Part shown: positions 1 through 11,874 of the stretch, one piece after another
Numbering within the stretch: the stretch's first letter is position 1
How the letters are laid out: every line of letters starts with the position of its first letter
From: Acridotheres tristis
Lineage: Eukaryota > Chordata > Aves > Passeriformes > Sturnidae
Direction: 5' to 3'
Length of the DNA: 64,000 bases
Assembly (NCBI GenBank): GCA_037013685.1
Contig: CM072888.1
Span: forward strand, 2,151,034-2,215,033
Made by a program: the position numbers and the translations under genes
Notes under the pieces: generated by a model
The model's database searches: none
Seen by the model: the letters and a program-made list of their open reading frames with translations, nothing else
Told to the model about the DNA's origin: nothing

Positions 1-3000
1 CCTGCAGCTCTGGACTCTGGGCAGTGTTTTCATGCAGGCTTTGGTTCTTGTCAGAGCTCACTGGGGAAATGCTGCTCAAGCAGCACACGAAGCCTTATGA
101 TATCACTTCTACTGTGCCTGCTGTTATGTTCCTAAAAATATTCTGTGCTTCCTGGGTATTGGTATGGTATCCTTCCTTCTTAGCCATTTCTCTACAGGCA
201 CTGTGATTCTATTTCACTACTTAGCTACTTTACAGCCAGAATGGAACCAGTGTCTTTTCTATTCAGTTTGTTTGGTGGGGCTGGGAGAAAGTGCCTGTGA
301 TTAGGGTAAACTGAAGAAGCTGGAAAGCTTCTGTTTACTGGGACAGCAGATAGCTCTGGTATAAGCTTCCAGACTGGCTTTGGCTTGGCAAAGCTGTTAC
401 AGAAGTGAACAGGCCCTTCAGTTCTTGTCTGATCTTCCTGCTAGGGCTGCTGACAAAGGCTGTGTTTGTACACGTATTTCTTATGACAGTTCCTTGTCTT
501 GGAGGAATTAGAAAGAGATCACCTGCTTGTCGTGGAATAACGACCCTGTCCCTGCAGTGCTGATTGAGCTCTGATCCTGCTATCCTTGTTTGGGTAATCC
601 TATAGCCAGCTAGCAATTTACTGAGCCTTTGTACCTCTTACTTAAAATGGATTAAAAAATCATATTCACATATGAGAGTTGGTTCTGTCCAAAGACCAGG
701 AAATGCTTTATTTTTAGTTCTTTCCTTCACAGTTTGGTTTGCCACAATAGACAACATGAAGTGTAGACTGGAAAGAGGCCAGGAGACCCATCTGCTCAAA
801 AAGAGGGATCTTCCTAATTACAATCCAGTCGGCAGAGCCTGGAGATAATGACATACCTTTCCTCCTATGAACAGTTTCATGAACTTTGCCCATCTGGAGA
901 GATTCCCTCAGTGCCCTGCTAAACTGGGTCGCTTGTGTGGACACAAAGGAAAACAACAGAAGATGGGTGTGTGTTCCAGTAGTACTGTAAACTCTGTATC
1001 TTCTCACCAATTAAATAGTAAAAGGATTCTGTCCCAGTTTATGAACAAAACATGGAAACATTGCTGAAGGTCAAGGCATTTTTGTCTTCTTTGCAAGTAT
1101 ATTTTTTTAATGCTCTGCAAATTGGGTCTTGCTTTGGTTGCTTTTTAAAATTTTTTGGTAACTGTATATAGAATCAAAAAGAGCATTAAAATATTCCTCC
1201 TGTAGTGACTGCTCTTGTGTCCATCCACCTTTTATACATTTCCAATGTGCCCGGCTCAGTATGACCCCTTTGTTATTCTTTAGTTTTGATTTTTAGCTTC
1301 CAGCAGTTTTGTGGTTAAAACCAAGATGCATTGGAGCAGTGGGGTCTTCGTGTGTATGTTGGGAAATTGGTGCAAATGGAGATAGTTATTAAAAATAAAT
1401 AAAAATGGCTATTGCAGTGCATATATCCAGGTCACATCCAGACAAATACACAACAATCTTTTTTTTGTTGTTGTTCAGGACAATAAAAATATCTGCAAAG
1501 AACCATGTTGCACAAATTCAGTAAAAAAAAACAAACAAAGAAAAACCCAGCTGATGTAACCTTGCAATCCTACCCTCTGTGACCTCTCTTCATCGTAATT
1601 CTGACTGTCCTGATTCCCAGTGCTCATAAATATTCCATTACATCAGCAGCACAAAAGAAATTCTCTTGCAGCATTTCACAGAGAGACCAAGTTTCTTATT
1701 AATTTTGCATTAATAATATTTCTCCTGATGCTGCAACCTAAATGCAAAAACTCCTGAGCATTTGAATCATTGCTTGGATTGGCTTTGTTGGTTCCTTAAT
1801 TTGTAAGTGGACTAAGGGGTCTGTTAACACCAGTGGTTCCTCCATGTATTCCTGTGTTATTAGAGCAATTCTCTTTTTATTGCTTTGCCTTTTCACTTGC
1901 AGCTGATGACTCAGGGATCAGCTAGAACTTAACCTGAAGTTTAAAAATAATAATTTAAAAAAACAATGGAGGGAGTATAGAACCACAGCTGTAGCAGAGT
2001 GATTTCTAATCTCCTCATGCTTATGGATCAGATCCTCTCAATATGGAATTAAAATAGCTAATCAGCCCCACAGCTTGTCCTCCTGACACTTACTGTGTTC
2101 CAGGGGTCTTTTATGTTCAGAGCTGGTCCTGCAAGATTGCTTATGAACAGGGCTCTGACAGATCTCTGCTTTTTCATTCATCATGTGGAGAATAATTATA
2201 TCATTAGAGGAGGAATAAAATAAGCAAGCGATTGAAAATCCATTTCAGAGGCCTACCCTGAACTTTTTATCATTCGAATGTTTGATGGAAAAATTGAAAG
2301 AGTTTCTATTTCAGTTGGTCTGATTCTGTTTTCATCTTTGTTCTCTGTGTGAGATAATGCTGTTGCTTTATGACCTTTTAACTAACATTTACTTTGGTAT
2401 TTTATGATACGGGTTTCCCCTTATGTTTTTGTCTCATTGCATCATCATGCTGCAAATTACTGTGGAAAAGAAGCTACTCAGTAGGAGAGGTTCTAAACTG
2501 CTTTTAGCTCTTTCGTATTTTGAGGGAGTAGCATTTATTTCCAACTTTTAAGTTGAATTAAAAAACTGTATTATATCCAGTAGCATGCTTCCACCCGAAG
2601 AAATTATTTAAAAATGTTTTTTAAGCTACGTGTAAGTGATGCATGTTGGCAAGGTGTGTAAGTCAAGTAACTGCCTGGGGTAATATAATGAGCAGAAGGG
2701 TTCCCCAATGTAAAGCCACTGACCTGAGAGGCTTAGGTGATTTTAGGCAATCATATTCAACAGCTTTTACTCAAGCGAGTAATCATATTGAAACTTTTTT
2801 TTTTATAAATAGTATTCTGTCTTAGTAAGATGTGCTACATCGTACTCCCATGTTAGAGAAACTGCAACTGTTTATAGACTGTAAAGGAACTTAAGGAAAT
2901 TAATTATTATGACATGGTTCCTTTGATGTCCTTTCTGCAAAAATTTTTTCTAGACCCCTTCCATTCTCCAAACAGCTTTTGGATTATGAAGCAGGTCTTT

Positions 3001-4686
3001 CTTTTAATCCTATAGCAGCAGCCTGCTATCAGGGCTGCTGTAAGGGTGTGGAGGAGCTTTCTAGGTTTTGTTTGTGTAGAAAACAAAGGAGTAGAAATAA
3101 CTTTGAGTGACTAATTCATTGTACATCCCCATTTTCCAACAGTTTGGTGAGCAGACTTGAAGCACGTCGTGTAGATTTGTCCTCAATTACTAGGCAGTGG
3201 CCGAAAACACAAGTTGATTGAAGATGGCACTGTATTGTATTCTATGTTATCACTTTAGGAGAGTTGTGGTATTTTGTTTAAAAACTGGTGTATCCAGTAA
3301 GTAAGTGTATGTATTGAAATGGAAATATAGACCAAACAATTGTGTATTTGAGAGAGTCCACTTATAACATTATGACTTAACACTTCCTGCCCACCTTGTG
3401 AACTTTTCAGGTGCCTGAAGAACAAAACAGTATGATACTTTTATATGGCAGTAGAAAAGAATCTGATACATTATGCAGTCTGTCCACCCTGGGAAAAATT
3501 CATTTAGCATAGAGCACTTAGCTTTGCTCAGTTGCACTGCATTTTAATGACATGCTTCCTCCACTCTACACTGAGCTGTGCCATGAGCTGGCTGGAGAAA
3601 AGCAAACACGAGGTCAGGGAGCTCCTAATTTGTTTTAATTTGGAACAGTAGCACAGGCCAATATGTGAAAATTGAGCCCAAATTTGACAGCTGAGAGAAA
3701 CAGATGTGTTAAAAGCAACATGGAATAACTAGATTCAAGAATATCAACTCTGACTACACCACAACTTGCTCTGCTGAACATTATTTGTATTCATGATGAC
3801 ATTATGTTTTAGTATGTGCACCAATACGAGCGTATAAAGCAGATATAAAATTGCTTTTTGGTGTTTTGGTCTTTACATTTCTGTTAGACAAATGAAGAAT
3901 TTGAGAAGACAATTTAACTGATTTGTCTTTCTATTAGAGCATTATATTATATATTAGTGCATGATAAAGCATATCACTGTGATGCTTGAGTCAGGTTTTT
4001 GAAGTTATTTAAGCTCCTGACTGCCATTCATTTCACCTGTCAACACAGTGTGTGCTGGCACATAGCCAGTAAGTAGAGAGACAAGGCATTGAATTACAGC
4101 CCAGCAGTTTGTAACGATTTTGGAGCTGAGAGCACCTACCCTGAGGGATTTATAACAATGCACCCCCTAAAGATTAGGTCTGAAAGGCAGAGTAGACCCA
4201 GTATTAAGTCTGCCTATGAGTAATACAGGTATGCTTGAATTCCCATTGCTGCATATTTTTTGGTTCACATGATTCAGTATTATTAGTACTAATTAAAAAT
4301 TAAAGAAAAAGCATATTCTGAGGACAGATAGCTGTGTATTAACTCTGCAAGGCTCTATGTACTGGCTGTCTCAACCCACAAATGTAAAACGTTTCTAAAA
4401 ACAAGTGGGAGGAAAAGTAATACAGCCCTAGGTCAGCACAAGATCATTTCAGTGCAGCTTGAGAAAACTTAACCTGCCAAGTTTTTTTGTCATAGATGTG
4501 GGACAATTGAGTCCAGGCTTCTAGCCTTAACCTAGCTGAATAACCATCTTCTTACACGTAGTGCATCTTGTTTCTGCGTGCAAGAGCAATGCTTTGTAGT
4601 TTTTGTTCCTCAGACTTGAGCAGAGCTGCAGTGGAGGGGGTTGAGTTCATTTCTTTGGCTCTCTCTAAGACATTGGCTCACTCCAA

Positions 4687-4711
4687 CACCCCTGTGGAGA
4701 GCACAGGGGTG
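4687..4711. repeat. Perfect 10-bp inverted repeat (hairpin)
   Basis: Arms CACCCCTGTG (4687-4696) and CACAGGGGTG (4702-4711) are exact reverse complements around a 5-base GAGAG loop. No gene is adjacent. By a simple random estimate, fewer than one 10-bp stem with a short loop is expected per 64 kb, so it is only mildly unusual. Confidence 0.9.
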
Positions 4712-5229
4712 CAGCTATCAGGAGGACTTCAATGATTCATCCACTACCCACTCTAGCCTTTTCTCTGCCCTGAGTCCTTTTCTGTGCTTTGTTGATGCTC
4801 CCAGTCAGAAGCATTAGATACTATGTAGTGGCATTGTCTAAAAACTCGTTATTTTTTGCAATTTGAAATGTTGCTCATCTACTTACATTTTCCTATGCTG
4901 TATCTTTTTATTTTGTGTGTTGCTATTTTATGGGCTTATTGTCACTACAAAGAAGCCTGCTGATGTTTGCTTTTTGTTATCCCTGCAAAATTAACGTGGG
5001 CTTGCCTGGCTTCTGACAAGCCTTTGAATTTTGGTATTAGCTGTGCATTATTAATATCTCCTAGGCTTTTGTTGTTAAGGACTTCTTTTACGTGACCTTA
5101 CAGACTTTATAGTGATGTGCATCATTTCAATTTTTTTTCCATGTGAGACTTCTTTGAGTTGTGAACTTCTTGAAGTAGGGATAGCAGAACAGAAGAGAGG
5201 TATCTCTTCATGCTTGCAGAATAATTACA

Positions 5230-5396
5230 TGATTAATTTCATGTAGGTATACTTTGTATATAAATCTGAAATTAATACTCATAAATTCATTAACTTCCAA
5301 TAATGTAATCACTGTAAAAATTGTAAAGATGTGCTTTGTTAATATAATTATTTAATTCATAATTAATGAATTAATTACAAATTAATATAGAAAATG
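5230..5396. other. AT-rich stretch with TAATTA-type motifs
   Basis: About 165 bases with very few G or C. They contain repeated attaat/taatta words and a 9-bp inverted repeat, TTAATTCAT (5352-5360) with ATGAATTAA (5366-5374). TAATTA is the general homeodomain core, so a regulatory role is possible. Plain AT-rich drift is equally possible. Confidence 0.5.
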
Positions 5397-8300
5397 TTCT
5401 GTATCTCTCACTCTCATGTCAGTGGCCAAAGAAAAAGCAGAATGAGATTTGCTGAATTTGAGGAATAGGTGGTTGGAATTTATGTGTATTTACGCCATAT
5501 CTTAGTGCTGGTTTTGGCATGAATAAAAATTAGCTTGCACACAGCTCTCCCCTTAGGGAGGAAAGAGCCATGGCAAAGCTTGGAGCACTCTGCAGTGTAG
5601 CCACTTTGGACAAGACTTTAATATTCAGAGATTGAATTCATTTTAGCTGGTTACTCATTTTGGCAGAATGTTTAAAAGGCTTGTGGATGGTGGCAATTGG
5701 GAACATGATTTAGCAGTGGCCTTGGCAATGCTCAGTGAAAGTTTGGTATTAAAGGTCTTATCCATCTTAAATGATTTTAGGATTCTACAATCAGAAAGTA
5801 AATGAATAGCTGCTGATTATGGCATGTACCATTGGTGGGTAACAAACCCAATAATTAGAAGTGCTCTCTGTTGACAGGAGGGATCATTCTGGCAGTGCTT
5901 GTTTTCAGGATCTCAGCTCCCGTTTCTGTTTTGTGAGCATCTTGGTTTTGGATTTGGACAGAAATTCCGAATTTCAGTTAACTTGAGCTCACACCAGACT
6001 AGAATGGCTGAAATAATGTTGCCTCATAGATGTATTCCAAGTAAAAAGTTTTGCACAAAGATTGTTTATCAATTTAATAGGCTAATTAGAAACAAGTAAA
6101 TTAGATCCTTGACCTATTTCTGTGGAGCAATGCAAATTTAAATTACACATCACAGAATATGCTGGCAAACTTTGCTGTTCAAGTTTTAGCTAGAAATTGT
6201 TCAAGTACAGCCAGATCAGCTTTGAGATTGTTTATGCGAAACTGAAGGAGCCATCCTCTGATAACTGACATAGCTCACGATCAGTTGAGTCTGCAGTGAG
6301 GGGAGTACTGGAGAATTCCTGCTTTTTTTTCTCAGGAGTTGCTCTGTGTTTCTGTGATAGCAAAATTTTAGCCGGTTTTTAAACAGCATTTCTTCCCTGG
6401 GCTCCCTGCAGCAACTCAGTGGAAAGAATGCATCAAAAATAAAGGGAATAACATTAATATGAATCTGTCTCATCTTAAAAACACCAGGAGTTCCCCATTA
6501 GTATGTACATCTGACTCCAAGGGAAATGAAAATTTACTGAAGAAATCTTTTGACCCAGTCAAATCTCATGTGAACCAAACCTGAATATACTATATCACCC
6601 ACTCAGCTGTGTTTTCAACGAGCCTTTTCAATATCTTGAGAGAAATTAGAGTGGGAAGAGGAAGCTGGGGGAAAGGAGAACAGGGCCCAACACACTCAAT
6701 TTCTTCTTTTTTTTTCTGCACAGTTCCTTAGAATAGCTCCATCTTAGAGCAGTGTGAGAAGGGAGTTCTGCTCTGTGTCAGAGATGTCATCCTGTTAATT
6801 CATACCCACAAATAAAATATTTTCACCTTTATTGACTTATTGCATTGAGTTGTTAGAGTAAGTCAACTGATAAGAGTTGGCGATTTGGTGAGACTCTGGC
6901 CTGCCTGTTTAGTAGGGGGTCCAGGAGGGAAAGAGGTTGGATGTGCTGAGACAGGAGGTCCCAGATCGTCCCTCCTTCCTCACTGTCCCGGGGGTGCAGC
7001 AGTGGGGTCTTTGCTGACATGGATTGCTGAGCTGGCTCTGCTGTCTCTGTTTCTGAACTAACCCTGCCCCGAACTGGCGTCTCAGCAGGTTGTGCCTGCG
7101 GGGCATCAAGCTAAACGAGGCGTCAATGGTAAAATAACACCAACATTCATTGGCCTGATGACAGATTTTATTCATTTTCTACTTAAGTTCCAAGCAGAAC
7201 AGCAGGCAGTTTCCTCAACACAGTAATATGATGTTGATATGATTCTTGTGACCACATGATTGGCTACATAATTTATTGCCTAATTTTCCTAAATACAGTA
7301 TTGCCAGTAGTAACCAATTAAAATAATCAGAAACAGTGGCCTGGTATGAGGAAACAACAAATCCATCATGAGGATTGAGTTGCTGTTACATTTTTAGGCC
7401 ATCTGAGTTATAGCTTATTGATGTTAGTAATAGAACTAGTGAGTATTCTCATTACGAAGTATTTTATGGAATAGCAGTTATGTGGCTTTGGCTTGCCTGG
7501 TGGGATTTTCCATATAAAGAAAACTAAAGACGATCCGCTTTTGTTCCCTTTAATGTATTTTCTTAACAGTTGGAAGATTTTAAAAGATTGCAGAAGTGCT
7601 GAGTTGTCGTTTGAATGTTTATACATGGTTTAATAAGTGCATAGCCAGTGTCCTGAGAATTAATTTCATAACTTCTCTCTTCAGGGTTAGTCTTTCAACT
7701 TGTTCTTTTGCTTTGTAGAGATCTTACTGTTCCACACAATTATTGTGATTGTCTCATTTTCTTTGTCCTTCTAACAAGTGTTCCCGTTTCTTACCTCTTT
7801 GCTTCCTCCCTCCTCCTGTCGTGGCCTCGATGCTTTGGTTACTCCTTGGAAGCAGCCTGCTGCCTTCTGACTCCTGTGCCATGGCCATGAGCCTCCTCAG
7901 TGCCCAGGCCAACATTGCATCTCTGTTGTCAAGGAGATTTTAGAGTAACTCAGCTAAATATGTATAAAATCTTGACCCCTCTCAGCTATGTAGGGCTTAT
8001 CCCAAAGGGATTTTCATAAAAATCTTCCTGTATTTGTGTATTTATTTATTTACTTTGGATTAGAGCTCAAGGCTTAACAGCTTCTGAAATACTGACATCT
8101 TGAAAATTGAAATACATAGAAAAAAACCCATGTAAAAGTCTGAGGATAACCCTGTCTTCTCCCTTTAGTTCTCTGAGTAGTATAGTTGTAAAAAAGGTGT
8201 TAATCAGGTGCTATAGAACAGGACTTTAATTTGGTTCCCTTTTTTTAAACTCAGGCACTCTAGGCTAACATCACCATCCCTAGCTGCCTCCAAAAAATCC

Positions 8301-8632
8301 AGTAAGTAGGTCATTTGCTGTCTTTTTGCAAACATGGAATGTCCAGGGAATAAATTTTGGGCTTCTGTCCAGTTTACAATATTTATTCCAAGTGATAAGT
8401 CCATGGAGAAATTCTTAGGGGCTCTATACCTCCTGTTTTATTTTACAGCTTAAGGTTTGTGATGGTAGAGAAAATACTTAACAACCTAAGTCTGTTTTTT
8501 GCTGACTAACAGATGGAGCTGCACTTGTAAGTGTGTGTGTCTTCCAAGGCAAAAATGTGAAGCTGTACAGGTTTGCAGCATCACACTGAACATGGTCCTA
8601 GAATTAGGCACTGATTTTCACGTGACGTGCGG

Positions 8633-8700
8633 GAGGATGGACCGAGATGATCCTGAAGGTCCCTTCCAACCCCAAACATTCTGGGGTTCTATGACATTAT
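8633..8700 (+). repeat. CR1 LINE 3'-end fragment
   Basis: The segment reads 'gatgatcctgaaggtccc' then 'ttccaaccccaaacattctg' and ends 'gttctatgac'. This is the typical avian CR1 3' untranslated end. Only about 70 bases remain, as expected for a heavily 5'-truncated insertion or the surviving end of an older copy. It has no coding capacity. Confidence 0.85.
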
Positions 8701-10622
8701 GTAGGTGCTGCACTGTGGAGCTGGGAGAGGGACCATGGCCTGGGCATTCTGAGCCAGCAGTGGGTAAGGATGGAGCAGGCACACATGGACTGAGTGAGGA
8801 GCAATAACAGCTCTGCCACTGGACAAAGGCCCTTTGTTAGGAAAAAACTGACAAAAACCCAACAGATAAAAAGGAAGAACAGGGCCAAAAATAGAGTGTA
8901 GGAATGGCAATTGGAAGAGGCATCCCCTAATTATTGTTGGATCTCTCTTCTATAGCATTGTGATAAACAACATTGATATAGACAAAGGGACAGATTTCAA
9001 CTATGTAATTCTGGCTTTCCTACTGCATGAGTTTATGCAATTGCAGTCATGATGTTCTTTTAGCACCGTTTCTTTCAGTGTGACATGAGCAAATTTGTTT
9101 AATGCACCATATGCTACCGATGGAGAGCTCCTAACATTTTCTCACCTTGAAAAACAGACCTTAATAGGGAGCTTATTGAAAATTAAGAGGATAAATGGTA
9201 TTGGTAGATTGTGGTATCGTCAATCTTCTTTTTATTTATTAAAAGTGCTTTAAAAAAGGGAAATTTGCTGTCTTCAAGGTGGAATCTTTAAAATATTTCT
9301 TTTCACCCATTCAAAATTAAGATGACCAGAATAAATTATGCAAGGGTTCCTCACATGGGGGTTCTGGCTCAGCACCATCAAAGTGGTGTAACTGTGAAAG
9401 GCTGTCAACTGGCATTTCTTTGGTCTTAAGGGAAAAAAAAAAGGAAGAAAGAGCTTGTGTATATAAATTGGATACTGCAATACATGCTGCCTTAGCTTTG
9501 ATTCCAGAATACATTAAGCCCAATGGCTAATATGATATGCTCTATGGAATCTGTTTGATGGCTGGATTAAATTGCAAATACAATAAGTATGTAACTGACC
9601 TGAAGCATTGATATTTCTAACATTTCCCTTTTTTATCTGTGCCTAATTCTGAGGCAGAAAACAACACAAGTAGGTGTCCAGTGTACACTCAGAGCACCTG
9701 GAACCACAGGACTCTGCTGCTTGTTCTGTGCTGTGGGTGGAGATCTGCAGCCAGGGCTTGCAGGCAACTGCTGAGAAGAAATCTGTGTCAGCTGTGATTT
9801 TCCTTTTCTAGACTAGAAAGCAAAATAATCAGCTATATATAGCACACTTGAAAGAGACCACAAAATCTGTCCAAGTAAATACAACATTGTTGGGAGCTGT
9901 GCAATGCTATGGCTTGCATCTTCCCAGCATCCGTCTGAAGAGAAATACAGGAGTAAAGCATTAACTGGTATTTATCAAATTGTCAGTGTGTTAGCTAAGC
10001 ATCTGACAGAATTCTGCTTATCTTGCACATGATAAGAAGTACCAAAACTGAAATGTCCAGGCTGATCTCCATTTTATTTGGGTATACTGAGGGCAAGACA
10101 GTGTGGTTCTGGAAAATTGTCCGTGGTGTACATGTTGGTATGGGGTCAAGATCAGGGTGTTTGCCAAGCAACTGTTGTCCTCTTCAATATTTCTCCCAAA
10201 TTGTAGATTTCACGTGTCAAACCAGGGGTGCGTCATTATTACAGCAGGGAACACTCAGAGGATTCTGTTCAGGAAGGGAGCCAAAAATTTATCAGGAGCT
10301 TTCTAGTATAGGAATGCTGAATAACCTCATTTAGTGCCAGTCTTTTGTTCCACACTTGTGGTGTGAATATGTTTGAGTCCTTAATCTTAGTTGAAGCTTG
10401 TAATTTACCGTAAGAATAGAAAAAATGTAATCTGACACTTAGAACGTATCTGAAAATTTCCATTCTTTGGCTTTTGGAAATACAATTGAAAAAAACCTTC
10501 TAAATGATCTTTCTTTGTAGTTTGGTGTTCTTACTTCAGAATGTACCATTACATAGTATGTTCTCTGCTTGCCTGCTGCTTTTACACCTTCCCTTTGGAG
10601 AGACCACCCAGGAGGTCCACTT

Positions 10623-10678
10623 CCATAGAATCACTTAGATTGGAAAAAATCTTGAAGATCAGAGCCCAAACTTGAACA
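10623..10678 (-). repeat. CR1 LINE 3'-end remnant, reverse orientation
   Basis: 'catagaatcacttagattgg' followed by 'aaaaaatcttgaagatcaga' is a diverged copy of the reverse complement of a CR1 3' end ('atagaatcat…aggttggaaaagacctctaagatca'). It is short and decayed, so the family call is moderate. Confidence 0.65.
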
Positions 10679-11857
10679 CACGGATTAAAACTTGGAAAAT
10701 ATTTTCTCTTGTTTCTCAAGCGCGTCGTTAATGTTTCCTAATGGATTATTTGTTTTGAGCAGGTTTTTTATTTTTTGTTACCAATCTTACAAGTTATATG
10801 TTTATTGAGTAACAATCCAGAACAGAGCAGTTGGGTCGTCAGGCTTTGTGGTGCAGCTGTCAGTCACGTTAAATTCATTGCTCTTGGCACTATCGAGTGC
10901 TTCTAGTGGTAACACATCTGGGCTTGGTACTGGCTAGCAGGCCCAAACCTGTGTTTAATTAGCAGCTGCTCTATCCATTCCACTTTGCACTCCACCTCCA
11001 CTAGAGTAGTAGTTGCTACTATTCCTTTTTGTATTCCTAGATGAAGTCCATAAATCTTTACCTGCATGAGGAGCTCCAAGTCCCTCGGTCCTACATGGAA
11101 TCACTGTGAGAACCCAGGCTCTATTTTGGGTCTAGTAGAGGGAAGCCCAGCCGTAGGCAGCAGTGGCAGCACACAGCCTCTGACAGGAAGTGAGGGTGGT
11201 TGCCAAACACAGTGTGTGCAGTTGGAGTAACACAGGTGTTGTGGTTTCCTGATTTATCTTCAGCTGGCTCAGAAGCCTGTTGGAGTATAGTGTGCGTAGT
11301 TTTGTGCAAGAGAGACAGTTGTTAATAGTGTAATAATTAACTGCTCCCTTGCTGTGTGATGTAAAACCTCAGGTCATCTATGAATCTTCTTGTGGTTTCA
11401 ATGACACGACTTCAGACTGACTTTATCAAATAGTATTTTAGCCCAGAGGAATGATGGTGAACTCTGTATGTGTGTGAAATAATAAGGTGGATTTTTATGC
11501 TCTTGGAACATCACAGACCCTCACTGCTTTCTTGCTTGTGTCCCCAGGATCTGAAAGTGTTAGCAGAGTAGGTCCTGCATGTCTCTCTCTCCCCTGCTCA
11601 GTGTCCCCAGGCCAAGTGTGCTTTGCACATCCTCTCATTTGAAGAGGATGTTGTACTGACATATCAAGCACACATCAGGTGTACCTGTGGAAAAGGCACT
11701 CCGCTTTGTGAGCTCCTGCTGCTCTAGTGGGTCTGCTGGTGGTCAGTGGGGTTTTGGAAATGAGGTTACACAGCTCAGCCTTGGAGGAAAACAGGGAGTG
11801 CTGGGGATGGAGAATTAGGAGCGGTTGCTAAGAATATCGGATCAGCCTGGATCACTA

Positions 11858-11874
11858 TGGCAACAGTGTTGCCA
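11858..11874. promoter_or_regulatory. Inverted RFX-like half sites
   Basis: TGGCAAC (11858-11864) and GTTGCCA (11868-11874) form a perfect 7-bp inverted repeat around AGT. Each arm carries GGCAAC/GTTGCC, the half site bound by RFX factors in X-boxes, but in everted rather than the usual GTTGCC-AT-GGCAAC order. Function is inferred only; the stem length alone would be common by chance. Confidence 0.3.

Larger units (their letters stand above)
1..8632. other. Non-coding 5' flank, no gene seen
   Basis: No reading frame here is long or looks protein-like; the longest are under 100 codons and lack recognisable domains or convincing splice-site pairs. I see no RNA gene. The sequence is mostly unique and AT-rich. 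Notable small structures are a 10-bp hairpin near 4.7 kb and an AT-rich stretch at 5.23-5.40 kb, listed separately. It lies upstream of the ANK2 start at 29.3 kb, so it is intergenic unless distal non-coding ANK2 exons exist, which sequence alone cannot show. Confidence 0.7.
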
